Shown: one piece after another, positions 15,692-23,838 of the stretch | Position numbering within the stretch: position 1 is the stretch's first letter | Layout: every line of letters starts with the position of its first letter | Origin: Nocardioides sp. Soil774 | Lineage (GTDB): Bacteria; Actinomycetota; Actinomycetes; Propionibacteriales; Nocardioidaceae | Assembly (NCBI RefSeq): GCF_001428125.1 | Contig: NZ_LMSM01000009.1 | Location: 228,709 to 292,708 of the forward strand | Length of the DNA: 64,000 nt | Reading direction: 5' to 3' | The notes under the pieces: model-generated | What the model saw: only the letters and a program-made list of their open reading frames with translations | Told to the model about the DNA's origin: nothing | The model's database searches: none | Program-made: the position numbers and the translations under genes

Positions 15692-16444
15692 ATGCCGATC
15701 TGGGCGCAAGCGGGACTGTGGGGCCTCGTCGCGGGGGGTGCGCTGGTCGTTGGCGCCCTCGTCGCCTGGCTGACCGCCGTGCCTCAGCGCGTCGTCGCCT
15801 CGGTGATGGCTTTCGGTGCTGGTGTGCTCATCTCCGCCCTCGCGTTCGACCTGGTCGACGAGGCGGAACGAAGCGGAGGCCTGCTGGCGACCGTGGTCGG
15901 CTTCCTGGCTGGCGCCGTCGCCTACCTGCTGGCCAACCTCGTCCTGGCCAGGCGAGGCGCACGGCACCGCAAGCGTTCCGGCACCCAGCAGCCGAGCGAG
16001 CAGGACCACGACGGCAGCGGGTCCGCCATCGCCATCGGTGCGCTGCTCGACGGCATCCCCGAGTCCGTCGTCCTCGGGCTCTCCCTGCTCGGCGGTAACG
16101 GCGTCGGCATCCCCGTGCTCGCGGCGATCTTCATCTCCAACCTGCCCGAGGGGCTCTCGAGCGCAGCCGGCATGAAACGCAGCGGCCGGTCAGCGCGCTA
16201 CGTGTTCGGTGTCTGGGGCGGTGTCGCCCTCGCCAGCGGCGTCGCTGGGCTCTTGGGCTGCCTCCTCCTGCAAGGTGCCTCGGCGCAGGTGGTCGCCGTC
16301 ATCACCGCGCTGGCGGCCGGCGCCATCTTGACGATGGTCGCCGACACCATGATTCCGGAGGCGTTCGAGCGCACCCACCTCTACGCCGGTCTGCTCGCCA
16401 CCGTGGGCTTCCTGACCGCGTTCACGATCGGCCGCGCCGGATAA
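15692..16444 (+). CDS. ZIP-family metal transporter (first copy)
   Basis: A 250-residue ZIP permease with eight hydrophobic segments. The metal-site helices are visible as GALLDGIPESVVLGLSLL (helix IV) and AIFISNLPEGLSSAAGM (helix V), which carry the family His/Asp/Glu/Asn ligands in variant form (DGIPE and NLPE). A variable loop (residues about 90-110) is rich in Arg, Gln and acidic residues. It imports divalent cations such as zinc, or in some members exports them; the ion is not determined. Translation is probably coupled to the 17-residue leader. Confidence 0.9.
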   Translation: MPIWAQAGLWGLVAGGALVVGALVAWLTAVPQRVVASVMAFGAGVLISALAFDLVDEAERSGGLLATVVGFLAGAVAYLLANLVLARRGARHRKRSGTQQPSEQDHDGSGSAIAIGALLDGIPESVVLGLSLLGGNGVGIPVLAAIFISNLPEGLSSAAGMKRSGRSARYVFGVWGGVALASGVAGLLGCLLLQGASAQVVAVITALAAGAILTMVADTMIPEAFERTHLYAGLLATVGFLTAFTIGRAG

Positions 16445-16500
16445 CGCGCCCCGCAGCACGCCAAGGAGCCCGCCCCCTGGTCCACCGACCACCACCCCGC

Positions 16501-16557
16501 AAGCCCCCGCAAGCCCCCGCAAGCCCCCGCAAGCCCCCGCAAGCCCCCGCAAGCCCC
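16501..16557. repeat. AAGCCCCCGC tandem repeat, 10-base unit
   Basis: Five exact copies of AAGCCCCCGC (16501-16550) followed by a partial copy AAGCCCC. It lies in the 171-base gap between the ZIP gene and the HesB-like gene. The period equals one helical turn. It has no stop-free reading that makes sense as protein on the coding strand. It may be a slippage-prone spacer or a protein-binding array. Confidence 0.9.
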
Positions 16558-16615
16558 TACCTCTCAGCCAGCTAACACACGAAGGAAGTCCACGACCGAG
16601 AAAAGGAAGCGACCC

Positions 16616-16903
16616 ATGTTCACCCTCACCCACCAAGCACACGAAGCGGTGCGCCAGATCTCGAGCTCGGGAACCACCGCGGAGGTCCCGGGCCTGCGCA
16701 TCAGCCGCCGCAGCGACCGTCCCACCTTCGCCGTGAGGCGCGCCGCCGCCCCCCAAGAGATGGACCGGGTCGTCGAGCACGACGGTGCTCGCGTCTACCT
16801 CGCACCCATCGCCGCCCTGCGCTTCGCTGACAGCGTGCTCGACGTCCGCACCGACCAGTCCGGTCGACTCGAGTTCATCGTCCGCGACCACGATGATGAC
16901 TGA
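16616..16903 (+). CDS. HesB/IscA-like protein without cysteines
   Basis: A 95-residue protein with the HesB/IscA fold pattern: FTLTHQAHEAVRQISSS, then GLRISRRS, then VVEHDGARVYLAPIAALRFADSVLDV and a C-terminal LEFIVRDHDDD. True A-type Fe-S carriers need three cysteines; none is present here, so it cannot carry a cluster in the usual way. Similar Cys-free proteins in actinobacteria are annotated as Fe-S assembly or adhesin-like without evidence. The acidic His/Asp tail could bind metal. It lies in the ZIP region of the element. Confidence 0.75.
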   Translation: MFTLTHQAHEAVRQISSSGTTAEVPGLRISRRSDRPTFAVRRAAAPQEMDRVVEHDGARVYLAPIAALRFADSVLDVRTDQSGRLEFIVRDHDDD

Positions 16904-17185
16904 CTCCAACCGGGCCCGCCGGACCCGTGACGAACCGCGAGTGGGGCCACGTCGAGGCCCAACGGCAAGGGGCACCGTAGAGCGCAGCGCGTTGCCCTCG
17001 GTCGAGCTGAACCAACCGCAGCGGGCCCGGTTCATCAGCTGTCACCGAATGGTTACGACGTCGTGACCTTCACGCTCGGCCGGTGTCCTCGTGGGCAATA
17101 CGGCGCGGTCGCTGTGACCGGAAACAGTGCCGGCGGACCTTCGGAACGGCGTCTGTCTCACCGGGGTCTTGGTAGTGGTGGAGAC

Positions 17186-17734
17186 ATGCCTCGCGCCGAG
17201 ATGAACGACCGCACACTGATGGACGAACCGGGCCTACAGCGTCCCCACCGCCACCGCCACCTCCACCGCCACCGCCACCGCCACGGCCACGGCCACACCG
17301 GTCCACGACATCGGCTCACGGTGGTGATGCTGGTCGTGTGCGTGGCCCTCGCCGGCCTGTTGTCCTCCTGCGGCCAGGAGGGTGTGAGCGGCGCGGCGCC
17401 CTTGAGCGAGCGGGCGGAGAACGACGTCCCCCTCAACCCTCCGACGTTGCGGTTCCACGTGTCCAAGGACGGTCGGGTCGAGGCCTCACCCGACCGGGAG
17501 GCCGAAGCCGGTGAAGTCGTCGCCATCGTCCTCGAGAACGAGAGCGACTCGCGCTACGAGCTGCGCCTGATGGACCCCGACGGAAAGGACGTGTTCACCG
17601 TCGAAGCACCGGCAGGCGAGCGCGGAGACGGTCGCGCGATGCCGCGCGTCGTCGGAACCCACGTCGCCAAGATCTACCCGGCGGACACCCCGCAGGCTGC
17701 GGAGCAGTTCCTCGTTGACGTGTCGAAAACCTAG
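17186..17734 (+). CDS. His-rich lipoprotein/membrane-anchored protein
   Basis: A 182-residue protein with a striking N-terminal histidine/arginine tract (about residues 22-45, alternating His-Arg then His-Gly), one hydrophobic segment (LTVVMLVVCVALAGLLSSC) ending in a lipobox-like LLSSC, and an extracellular beta domain of about 110 residues resembling a cupredoxin-like fold without copper ligands. The His tract would lie on the cytoplasmic side if the lipobox is used. It sits between ZIP genes, so metal handling is likely. Several ATGs are possible; 17186 has GGTGGAG just upstream. Confidence 0.65.
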   Translation: MPRAEMNDRTLMDEPGLQRPHRHRHLHRHRHRHGHGHTGPRHRLTVVMLVVCVALAGLLSSCGQEGVSGAAPLSERAENDVPLNPPTLRFHVSKDGRVEASPDREAEAGEVVAIVLENESDSRYELRLMDPDGKDVFTVEAPAGERGDGRAMPRVVGTHVAKIYPADTPQAAEQFLVDVSKT

Positions 17735-17744
17735 GAGGGCTCAG

Positions 17745-18290
17745 GTGCGAACCACCCGAACCACTCGAGCCGACGACCGGCGACCTGCCGAGAGAGCACG
17801 CATGCGCGGGGCCCGACAAGCACGGTGGATCGGGGGACTCTTCCTAGGTCCGGCGCTGTTCTCCGGGTGCTCGGTGGAGGCCCCGGTCGAAGCGAAGTCC
17901 TACCACCCCTCGATCGGCAGCAACGCCCGTACCGAACAGGTCGACGCCCTGGGCGTGGCCATCGTGGTCGACGGCGACAGGAACGGACGAGTCGTCGGCA
18001 CGTTGCTCAACACCGAGAACCGGCGACACGCGCTGACTGGCGCCACCGTCAAGAGCGATGGAGTGCCCCGCAGATCCGCCCTGCTCACCGACGTGGTCCT
18101 CCTGCCGCCGGGCGAACCCGTGCACCTGGCCCACGAGGCGCCCGTGTCCGTGCCAGCCGACCACCTGTCCGTGGGGTCGTTCGTCGAGCTGACGCTGGAC
18201 GTCACCGACGGTGAACTCGTCCAGATGCTCGTCCCGGTCGAGGCGAAGAAGGGCCCGTACGCAGACGTCGACGTGGTCACCGCCCCGTAG
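17745..18290 (+). CDS. LpqE-like lipoprotein
   Basis: A 181-residue secreted lipoprotein: twin-basic N-region, hydrophobic core and lipobox LFSGC, then a beta-rich domain beginning EAPVEAKSYHPSIGSNARTE, the pattern seen in mycobacterial LpqE and relatives. Function in that family is not established; the fold is related to copper-chaperone-like (PCuAC) domains. GTG start with AGGAGGG five bases upstream. It is 10 bases after the His-rich lipoprotein, so the two are co-transcribed. Confidence 0.8.
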   Translation: MRTTRTTRADDRRPAERARMRGARQARWIGGLFLGPALFSGCSVEAPVEAKSYHPSIGSNARTEQVDALGVAIVVDGDRNGRVVGTLLNTENRRHALTGATVKSDGVPRRSALLTDVVLLPPGEPVHLAHEAPVSVPADHLSVGSFVELTLDVTDGELVQMLVPVEAKKGPYADVDVVTAP

Positions 18291-18437
18291 CGCCCTTCAG
18301 CTGAGTTTGCCGGGCACGCCAGCTTGGGCTGCCAGTGCCGAGGTCTGTCGAGGTCTGCCGGGTGACTTCGTTCGACGCATCAGCCGGCTCCGGTGGACGC
18401 GTCGGTCCGCTACTGCACACAGAGGCCGCCTCCGGTG

Positions 18438-19124
18438 TCAGAGGCTCAGCAGGAAGCCGGTGACGAAGCCTGCGGCGCTGGCCAGGGCGATGGCTGGGCC
18501 ACCGTCACCGAACGCCTCGGGGGCGAGCGTGTCGATGACGGAGGCCAGAACCGCACCGCCCGCGAAGGCGAGCGGATACGCCAAGGTGGAGGGGTCCGCG
18601 CCGGCGAACAGGTACCGCCCAGCGAACACGGCCCCACCAAGCAGCACGGTCGCGGCGCTCCACACTCCGACGACGAACCTCGGGCTGCGGTCGCGCTCCA
18701 GCATGCTCCGCGCGCCGGCCAGGGCCTCGGGGAAGTTGCTGACGAACACCGCGACGAGCAGCGCCAAGCTGGCTGTGCTGTTGAGTGAGACCCCAAGCGC
18801 CGTGTTCTCGGGGATGCCGTCGAGCGTGACCCCGGCCAGCAGCGCCAGCCCGGCGGCGCTGCCCGACGTACGACGGTCGAGCCACGTGTCCGCGACCACG
18901 AAGACCAGCGCACCCGCGGCGAAGGACAGCCCGGCGCGCCACGCGCCGCCGCCCTCGTAGGCGGGCTCGAACAACTCGAAGGACGTCGACACGATGAGCG
19001 CGCCGGCCGCGAAGGCGAGGACGGAGGCCACCAGTCGCTGCGGCGGCTGCCACCGCACCCCGACGATGGCACCCGCGAGCAACGGCAGTGAGGCGCCGGC
19101 GGCGTACCCGACGGTCGTCCACAT
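18438..19124 (-). CDS. ZIP-family metal transporter (second copy)
   Basis: A 228-residue ZIP permease with eight hydrophobic segments and the ligand helices LAGVTLDGIPENTALGVSL and AVFVSNFPEALAGARSM. It differs from the first ZIP gene in sequence, so it is a separate family member and not a recent duplicate. The ATG overlaps the stop of the glucose dehydrogenase gene (TGATG), which puts it in the MarR/dehydrogenase operon. Ion unknown. Confidence 0.88.
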   Translation of the reverse strand: MWTTVGYAAGASLPLLAGAIVGVRWQPPQRLVASVLAFAAGALIVSTSFELFEPAYEGGGAWRAGLSFAAGALVFVVADTWLDRRTSGSAAGLALLAGVTLDGIPENTALGVSLNSTASLALLVAVFVSNFPEALAGARSMLERDRSPRFVVGVWSAATVLLGGAVFAGRYLFAGADPSTLAYPLAFAGGAVLASVIDTLAPEAFGDGGPAIALASAAGFVTGFLLSL

Positions 19125-20185
19125 CAGACGACTCCGTCCTCGAGGGTGACGACGACCTTGACGTCCTCGCCCGGCCGATCGAACGCCGAGGCCGCCTCGT
19201 CGAGCGGGACGGTCGTGGTGATGAGCCGGCGCAGCCAGTCCCGGTCGGCGGCGGCGAGCGCCTCGGCGGCGGTTTGGTAGTGGCGAAGGTTGGCGTTGAC
19301 GGAGCCGATGACGGCGTCGTTCTCCAGCACGAGGCTGCGGTTGAGTCCGCCCGCGTCCACGGTCAGGTCCCGTCCGCGCGGCGACACCCCGGTGAGGCAG
19401 ACGATGCCGTAGGACGCGGTGCCGGCGATCGCGTCGAAGACGACAGATCCGGCCCCGGTGGCCTCGATGACCACGTCGGGTCGTGCCCGGTCGACGACCC
19501 GGTCGACGCTCGTGTGGTGGTAGGTCGCCCCGAGGTCGCGGACCAGGTCGGGTTTGACACCGTCGTCGACTCGGTCGAGGACGTGCACGTCGAGGCCGCG
19601 TTGCACACCCAGCATCGCTGCCAGCAACCCGATGGGTCCCGCGCCGGTGACGAGCACCGTGCGTGGGTCGAACCACGCTCGCCCACCGACACGGTCCACC
19701 TGCTCCCACGCCTTGGCCACCACGCTGGTCGGCTCGGTCAGGACCCCAGCGAGGCCCAGGCGGTCGTTCACACGCACGGCATACCGCTCGGGCACGGTCC
19801 ACCACTCGCTGCCGAAGCCGGGCAGCTCCTTGATGCCGCGCTCGGTGTAGCGACCGTTGCGGCACATGTCCCACTCGCCGACCGCGCACGCCCCGCACGG
19901 CTCCGGGTCCGGACGGCGCACCACCCCGACGACGAGGTCACCGCGGCTGAACGAGCTGCCCGAAGGCACCTGCTCGACGCGACCGAGGGATTCGTGGCCC
20001 AGCACGAGCCGGTCCTGTCCGGGCGGAGCGCAGCCGTAGTCACCGCGAACGATCTCCTTGTCGGTGCCGCACACGCCGACCGCCAGCCCCCGCACGAGCA
20101 GCTCGCCCGAGCCTGGTGCGGGGTCCGGCACGTCCTCCACCCGCAGCGACCCGGACCTTCCCGGCTGCACCCTCAGGGCCCTCAT
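19124..20185 (-). CDS. glucose 1-dehydrogenase-type MDR enzyme
   Basis: A 353-residue zinc-dependent dehydrogenase resembling archaeal-type glucose dehydrogenase. Signatures include GVCGTDKEI, LGHESLG, and the segment NGRYTERGIKELPGF typical of that group, with the cofactor loop VTGAGPIGLLAA. It would oxidise glucose or another aldose to the lactone with NAD(P). It is coupled upstream to a MarR gene and downstream to a ZIP gene by short overlaps, an unusual mix of sugar and metal functions. Confidence 0.88.
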   Translation of the reverse strand: MRALRVQPGRSGSLRVEDVPDPAPGSGELLVRGLAVGVCGTDKEIVRGDYGCAPPGQDRLVLGHESLGRVEQVPSGSSFSRGDLVVGVVRRPDPEPCGACAVGEWDMCRNGRYTERGIKELPGFGSEWWTVPERYAVRVNDRLGLAGVLTEPTSVVAKAWEQVDRVGGRAWFDPRTVLVTGAGPIGLLAAMLGVQRGLDVHVLDRVDDGVKPDLVRDLGATYHHTSVDRVVDRARPDVVIEATGAGSVVFDAIAGTASYGIVCLTGVSPRGRDLTVDAGGLNRSLVLENDAVIGSVNANLRHYQTAAEALAAADRDWLRRLITTTVPLDEAASAFDRPGEDVKVVVTLEDGVV

Positions 20186-20655
20186 CGGCCCTCCCCATCG
20201 GTGCCCGCCGGCACAGCCTCGGCCTCGTGCGCTGCCGCGTTGAACGCGTGCAGCACCTCCACCGCGGGCGCCCAGCTCTCAACGGGCATCGCCGCGACGA
20301 CCGCCCGCAGCTCGCGCAGCCGGTGCTCGCTGACCGCGTCCAGGACGCGCCGCCCCTCAGCAGTGGCCTCGACGACCGAGGCCCGGCCGTCCGCCGGGTC
20401 GGTGACCCGCCGCACGAGGCCCTGATCGACCAGGCGAGCCACCAGCCGGCTGGCGTTCGACTGGTTCACACCCAGGTCGGCGGCCAGGGTCCCGATACGT
20501 CGCGGACCGTCGGCGGAGACCAGCACGAGCAGCCGGTGCTGGGGGACCGTCAACGGAACCGGGGCCGCCGCCACGGACCGCAACGACATGCCCAGCAGCG
20601 CTCGGCTGGCGGTCATGAACGCCACGGCGGCAGCTTCTGCGTCGGTCATCTTCAT
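20182..20655 (-). CDS. MarR-family transcriptional regulator
   Basis: A 157-residue winged-HTH regulator: TVPQHRLLVLVSADGPRRIGTLAADLGVNQSNASRLVARLVDQGLVRRV gives the recognition helix, followed by the wing DPADGRASVVEATAEG. It overlaps the glucose dehydrogenase start by four bases and is divergent from the molybdopterin enzyme gene. The inverted repeat at 20750-20769 is a likely operator for both directions. Confidence 0.92.
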   Translation of the reverse strand: MKMTDAEAAAVAFMTASRALLGMSLRSVAAAPVPLTVPQHRLLVLVSADGPRRIGTLAADLGVNQSNASRLVARLVDQGLVRRVTDPADGRASVVEATAEGRRVLDAVSEHRLRELRAVVAAMPVESWAPAVEVLHAFNAAAHEAEAVPAGTDGEGR

Positions 20656-20749
20656 GGCTCCGTTCTGCTCAATGCGTCATCGGCCCGTGTCCGCTGTGGG
20701 TAACCCCCGCGGGGTGGACCGGCCTTGTCAGGCCGTGCCACACTCGCAG

Positions 20750-20769
20750 TGTATGCGCTAGGGCATGCA
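20750..20769. promoter_or_regulatory. inverted repeat, candidate MarR operator
   Basis: TGTATGC-N6-GCATGCA, seven-base arms with one mismatch, lies between the divergent MarR and molybdopterin oxidoreductase genes. A TTGTCA hexamer at 20725-20730 is a possible -35 box with the repeat covering the expected -10 region. This fits repression of the rightward operon by the MarR protein. Confidence 0.55.
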
Positions 20770-20799
20770 AAGTGTTGGGGTGTCGAAGGAGGAATGGAC

Positions 20800-23316
20800 G
20801 TGAGCGACCGGATCGCCGACATCTACGGAGCTCGTACGCCGCACACGAAAGGGACGGTGTGGCCTGCGCGAGTGGACCAGTTCCTCGACCCGGGGGTCGA
20901 TGAGGGAAGTGTCGACTCCTGGGTGCAGTCGGCCTGCCTGCTGTGCAGCAACGGCTGCGGCGTCGACATCGCGGTCAAGGACGGCCGCATGGTCGGCGTC
21001 CGAGGCCGCGCGACCGACGTGGTCAACCACGGCCGCCTCGGGCCCAAGGGCCTCTACGGGTCGACCCGGTGGGCGAACTCCGGCGACCGGCTGACCCGAC
21101 CGCTGGTGCGCGAGGGAGGTCGACTCGTCGAGACCGACTGGGAGACCGCCATGGGCCGCATCGTGGACCGGTCGAAGTCCATCCTCGACGCCAAGGGGCC
21201 CCTGAGCCACGGCTTCTACACCTCGGGGCAGCTGTTCCTCGAGGAGTACTACGCCCTCGCCGTCATCGGCAAGGCCGGCATCGGCACGCCTCACATGGAC
21301 GGCAACACCCGGTTGTGTACCGCGACCAGTGCCGCGGCGTTCAAGGAGTCCTTCGGCGCCGACGGCCAGCCCGGGTCCTACACCGACATCGAGCACTGCG
21401 ACGCGGTCTTCCTGTACGGCCACAACATGCCCGAGACCCAGACCGTCCTCTGGGCACGCATCCTCGACCGCACGCGCGGCGACGACCCGCCGAGGATTGT
21501 GTGCGTCGACCCACGCCGAACCCTGGTCGCGATGGAGGCCGAGCGCACCGGCGGCGTGCACCTCGCGCCGCGCGTCGGCACCAACCTCGCGTTGATGAAC
21601 GGCCTGACCCGCGAGCTCCTCGTCAACGGGTGGGTCGACCAGGACTGGGTCGCCGCGCACACGCTCGGCCTCGAGGACCTCCGGTCCACGGTCGAGCCCT
21701 ACACCCCCGAGCACGTCGGCGACATCTGCGGCGTCGCCGCGGACGACGTGCGCCGGGCGGCGCGGATCTTCGGCGAGAGCGAGGCGGTGCTCTCGACCGT
21801 CCTGCAGGGCTTCTACCAGTCCCACCAGGCCACGGCCGCCTCCGTCGCCGTGCACAACCTGCACCTGCTGCGCGGCATGCTCGGTCGCCCCGGAGCCGGC
21901 ATCCTGCAGATGAACGGCCAGCCCACCGCCCAGAACAACCGCGAGTGCGGCGCCGACGGCGACCTCCCGGGCTTCCGCAACTGGGACAACCCCCACCACG
22001 TGCAGCAGCTCGCCGACGCCTGGGACGTCGACGCCATGACGATCCCGCACTGGGCGCCACCCACCCACGCCATGCAGATCTTCTCCTACGCCGAGACCGG
22101 TTCCATCGGCCTGCTGTGGATCTCGGCGACCAACCCCGCCGTGTCGATGCCCGAGTCGGCGCGCATTCGCCGCATCCTCGAAGGCGACCAGTGCTTCGTG
22201 GTGGTGCAGGACCTCTTCCTCACCGAGACCGCCGAGCTCGCCGACGTCGTCCTGCCCGCCGCCGGATGGGGTGAGAAGACCGGCTGCTTCACCAACGTCA
22301 ACCGGACCGTCCACCTGTCCGAGAAGGCCGTCGACCCGCCCGGGGAGGCCAAGAGCGACCTCGACATCTTCTTGATGTACGCCGACCGGATGGGCTTCAC
22401 CAACCGGTCCGGTGAGCCGCTGCTCGGGTGGCGAACAGCCGAGGAGGCCTTCGACGCGTGGGCGGCCATCACCGCCGGCCGGCCGGTCGACTACACCGGC
22501 CTGTCCTACGACAGGCTGCGTGGACCCACGGGCATCCCGTGGCCGGTCAACGACGAGCACCCCGACGGAACCGACCGGTTGTACGCCGAGGCCGTCTTCC
22601 CGACCGACACCGACTACTGCGAGACCTACGGTCACGACCTCATCACCGGCGGCACCGTGACCGAACAAGAACACCGCGCCATGCGCCCCGCCGGACGGGC
22701 CTTCCTCAAGGGCGCGCCGTACACGCCACCACACGAGGAGCCGTCCGCCGACTTCCCGCTGCGGTACACCACCGGCCGCACCGTGTACCAGTTCCACACC
22801 CGCACCAAGACCGGCCGCTCCGGCGACCTCAACCGGGCGGCACCAGACGCGTGGGTCGAGATCTCCCCAACCGACGCAGATGCGCGCGGCATCGCCGAAG
22901 GCGACTGGGTACGCGTGGAGTCCCCCCGCGGTGCCATCGAAGTCCGCGCCAGGGTTGGCGAGGTGATGGAGGGCGCGGTGTTCGCGCCGTTCCACTACGG
23001 CCACTGGGAGCCGGCCGCCGCGGACGGGGGTGGACACGACGACGCCAACCACCGGCTCGCCAACGAGCTCACCATGACCGTCTGGGACCCGGTGTCGAAG
23101 CAACCGGCCTTCAAGACCGCCGCCTGCCAGGTGACCCGCCTGCGCGCAAGCGACGGCCCGGCTCCTGCCCCCACCACGGGGGCCTCCGCCCCGGCGGAGC
23201 GTGACGGCGCACGCCGGCGCCGTCCGCGCCCCACCCAAGGTGGTGGGCCGACCACCAGCACCACGCTTGCCGAGACCCCGACCTATCCGCTCGACCCAGC
23301 CTGTGGAGCGTCGTGA
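20800..23316 (+). CDS. molybdopterin oxidoreductase (NapA/Nas-like), 4th cluster Cys missing
   Basis: An 838-residue Mo/W-bisMGD enzyme. The N-terminal Fe-S motif has Cys46, Cys49 and Cys53 (CLLCSNGC), but the fourth ligand position, normally in GRLCxKG, is Gly81 (GRLGPKG), so a 3Fe-4S or altered cluster is expected. The Mo ligand is probably Cys173 (NTRLCTAT). The C-terminal cofactor domain is present (ADFPLRYTTGRTVYQFHTRT). The last 60 residues are a Pro/Thr/Arg tail. Related to assimilatory or periplasmic nitrate reductases, but no Tat signal, so cytoplasmic. GTG 20800 has AAGGAGG seven bases upstream. Substrate unproven. Confidence 0.85.
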   Translation: MSDRIADIYGARTPHTKGTVWPARVDQFLDPGVDEGSVDSWVQSACLLCSNGCGVDIAVKDGRMVGVRGRATDVVNHGRLGPKGLYGSTRWANSGDRLTRPLVREGGRLVETDWETAMGRIVDRSKSILDAKGPLSHGFYTSGQLFLEEYYALAVIGKAGIGTPHMDGNTRLCTATSAAAFKESFGADGQPGSYTDIEHCDAVFLYGHNMPETQTVLWARILDRTRGDDPPRIVCVDPRRTLVAMEAERTGGVHLAPRVGTNLALMNGLTRELLVNGWVDQDWVAAHTLGLEDLRSTVEPYTPEHVGDICGVAADDVRRAARIFGESEAVLSTVLQGFYQSHQATAASVAVHNLHLLRGMLGRPGAGILQMNGQPTAQNNRECGADGDLPGFRNWDNPHHVQQLADAWDVDAMTIPHWAPPTHAMQIFSYAETGSIGLLWISATNPAVSMPESARIRRILEGDQCFVVVQDLFLTETAELADVVLPAAGWGEKTGCFTNVNRTVHLSEKAVDPPGEAKSDLDIFLMYADRMGFTNRSGEPLLGWRTAEEAFDAWAAITAGRPVDYTGLSYDRLRGPTGIPWPVNDEHPDGTDRLYAEAVFPTDTDYCETYGHDLITGGTVTEQEHRAMRPAGRAFLKGAPYTPPHEEPSADFPLRYTTGRTVYQFHTRTKTGRSGDLNRAAPDAWVEISPTDADARGIAEGDWVRVESPRGAIEVRARVGEVMEGAVFAPFHYGHWEPAAADGGGHDDANHRLANELTMTVWDPVSKQPAFKTAACQVTRLRASDGPAPAPTTGASAPAERDGARRRRPRPTQGGGPTTSTTLAETPTYPLDPACGAS

Positions 23317-23777
23317 TGCCCCATCTCACCACCTACATCGGGTTGGCCGACCACAGCGAACAGACCCTCGCCGACTCCTTCCGCACGGTCGCCGAGGGCC
23401 ACGCCCGGGCGGCCGACGTGTTCCACACATGCCGCCTCCTCGCCAGCTGGTCCGACGAGCACCGCACGGCACTGGCACCGATCATCGAGCGCTACGGTGA
23501 AGCCGACGTCGACGAACCCGAACGCCTCCACGCCGCCGGGCTCGCCGAGAGCCGAGACGGTGACGTTGGGTTGTTGCGTGACCTCCAAGACCTCCACGTC
23601 CTGGCCACCCTCGTGCAGACCACCTGGACCGTCATCGCCCAAGGAGCCCAAGGGCTGCGTGACCACGAGCTGCTCAACGTCGCCACGCGCTCCAACGCGC
23701 AGACCGCACGCCAGCTGACGTGGCTCAACACCCGCATGAAGGCCGCCGCCCCCCAGGTACTAATAGTCGCCCCGTGA
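23316..23777 (+). CDS. helical partner protein of the molybdopterin enzyme
   Basis: A 153-residue, mostly helical protein; no family recognised with certainty. Its spacing of His, Glu and Asp (for example HSEQTLADSF, ARAADVFHTC, ADVDEPERLHAAGL) recalls ferritin-like or hemerythrin-like bundles. The ATG overlaps the stop of the molybdopterin gene (TGATG), so the two proteins are made together. The last codons, GTA CTA ATA, are rare for this genome. It may be an electron-transfer or assembly factor for the enzyme; that is inference from coupling only. Confidence 0.7.
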   Translation: MPHLTTYIGLADHSEQTLADSFRTVAEGHARAADVFHTCRLLASWSDEHRTALAPIIERYGEADVDEPERLHAAGLAESRDGDVGLLRDLQDLHVLATLVQTTWTVIAQGAQGLRDHELLNVATRSNAQTARQLTWLNTRMKAAAPQVLIVAP

Positions 23778-23838
23778 GGTGTCGCCGCGCCAGGGCCCGC
23801 CGACATCACCGGACCCCGAGTAGCAGGAAGCGGCTGTG

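Noticed and set aside
13466..16009. GH15 gene extended to an 847-codon frame
   Set aside because: The upstream part runs through the ZIP gene in antisense; the GH15 fold begins at ATG 15274.
16501..16557. CRISPR-like array
   Set aside because: The 10-base units are contiguous with no spacers and no cas genes are near.
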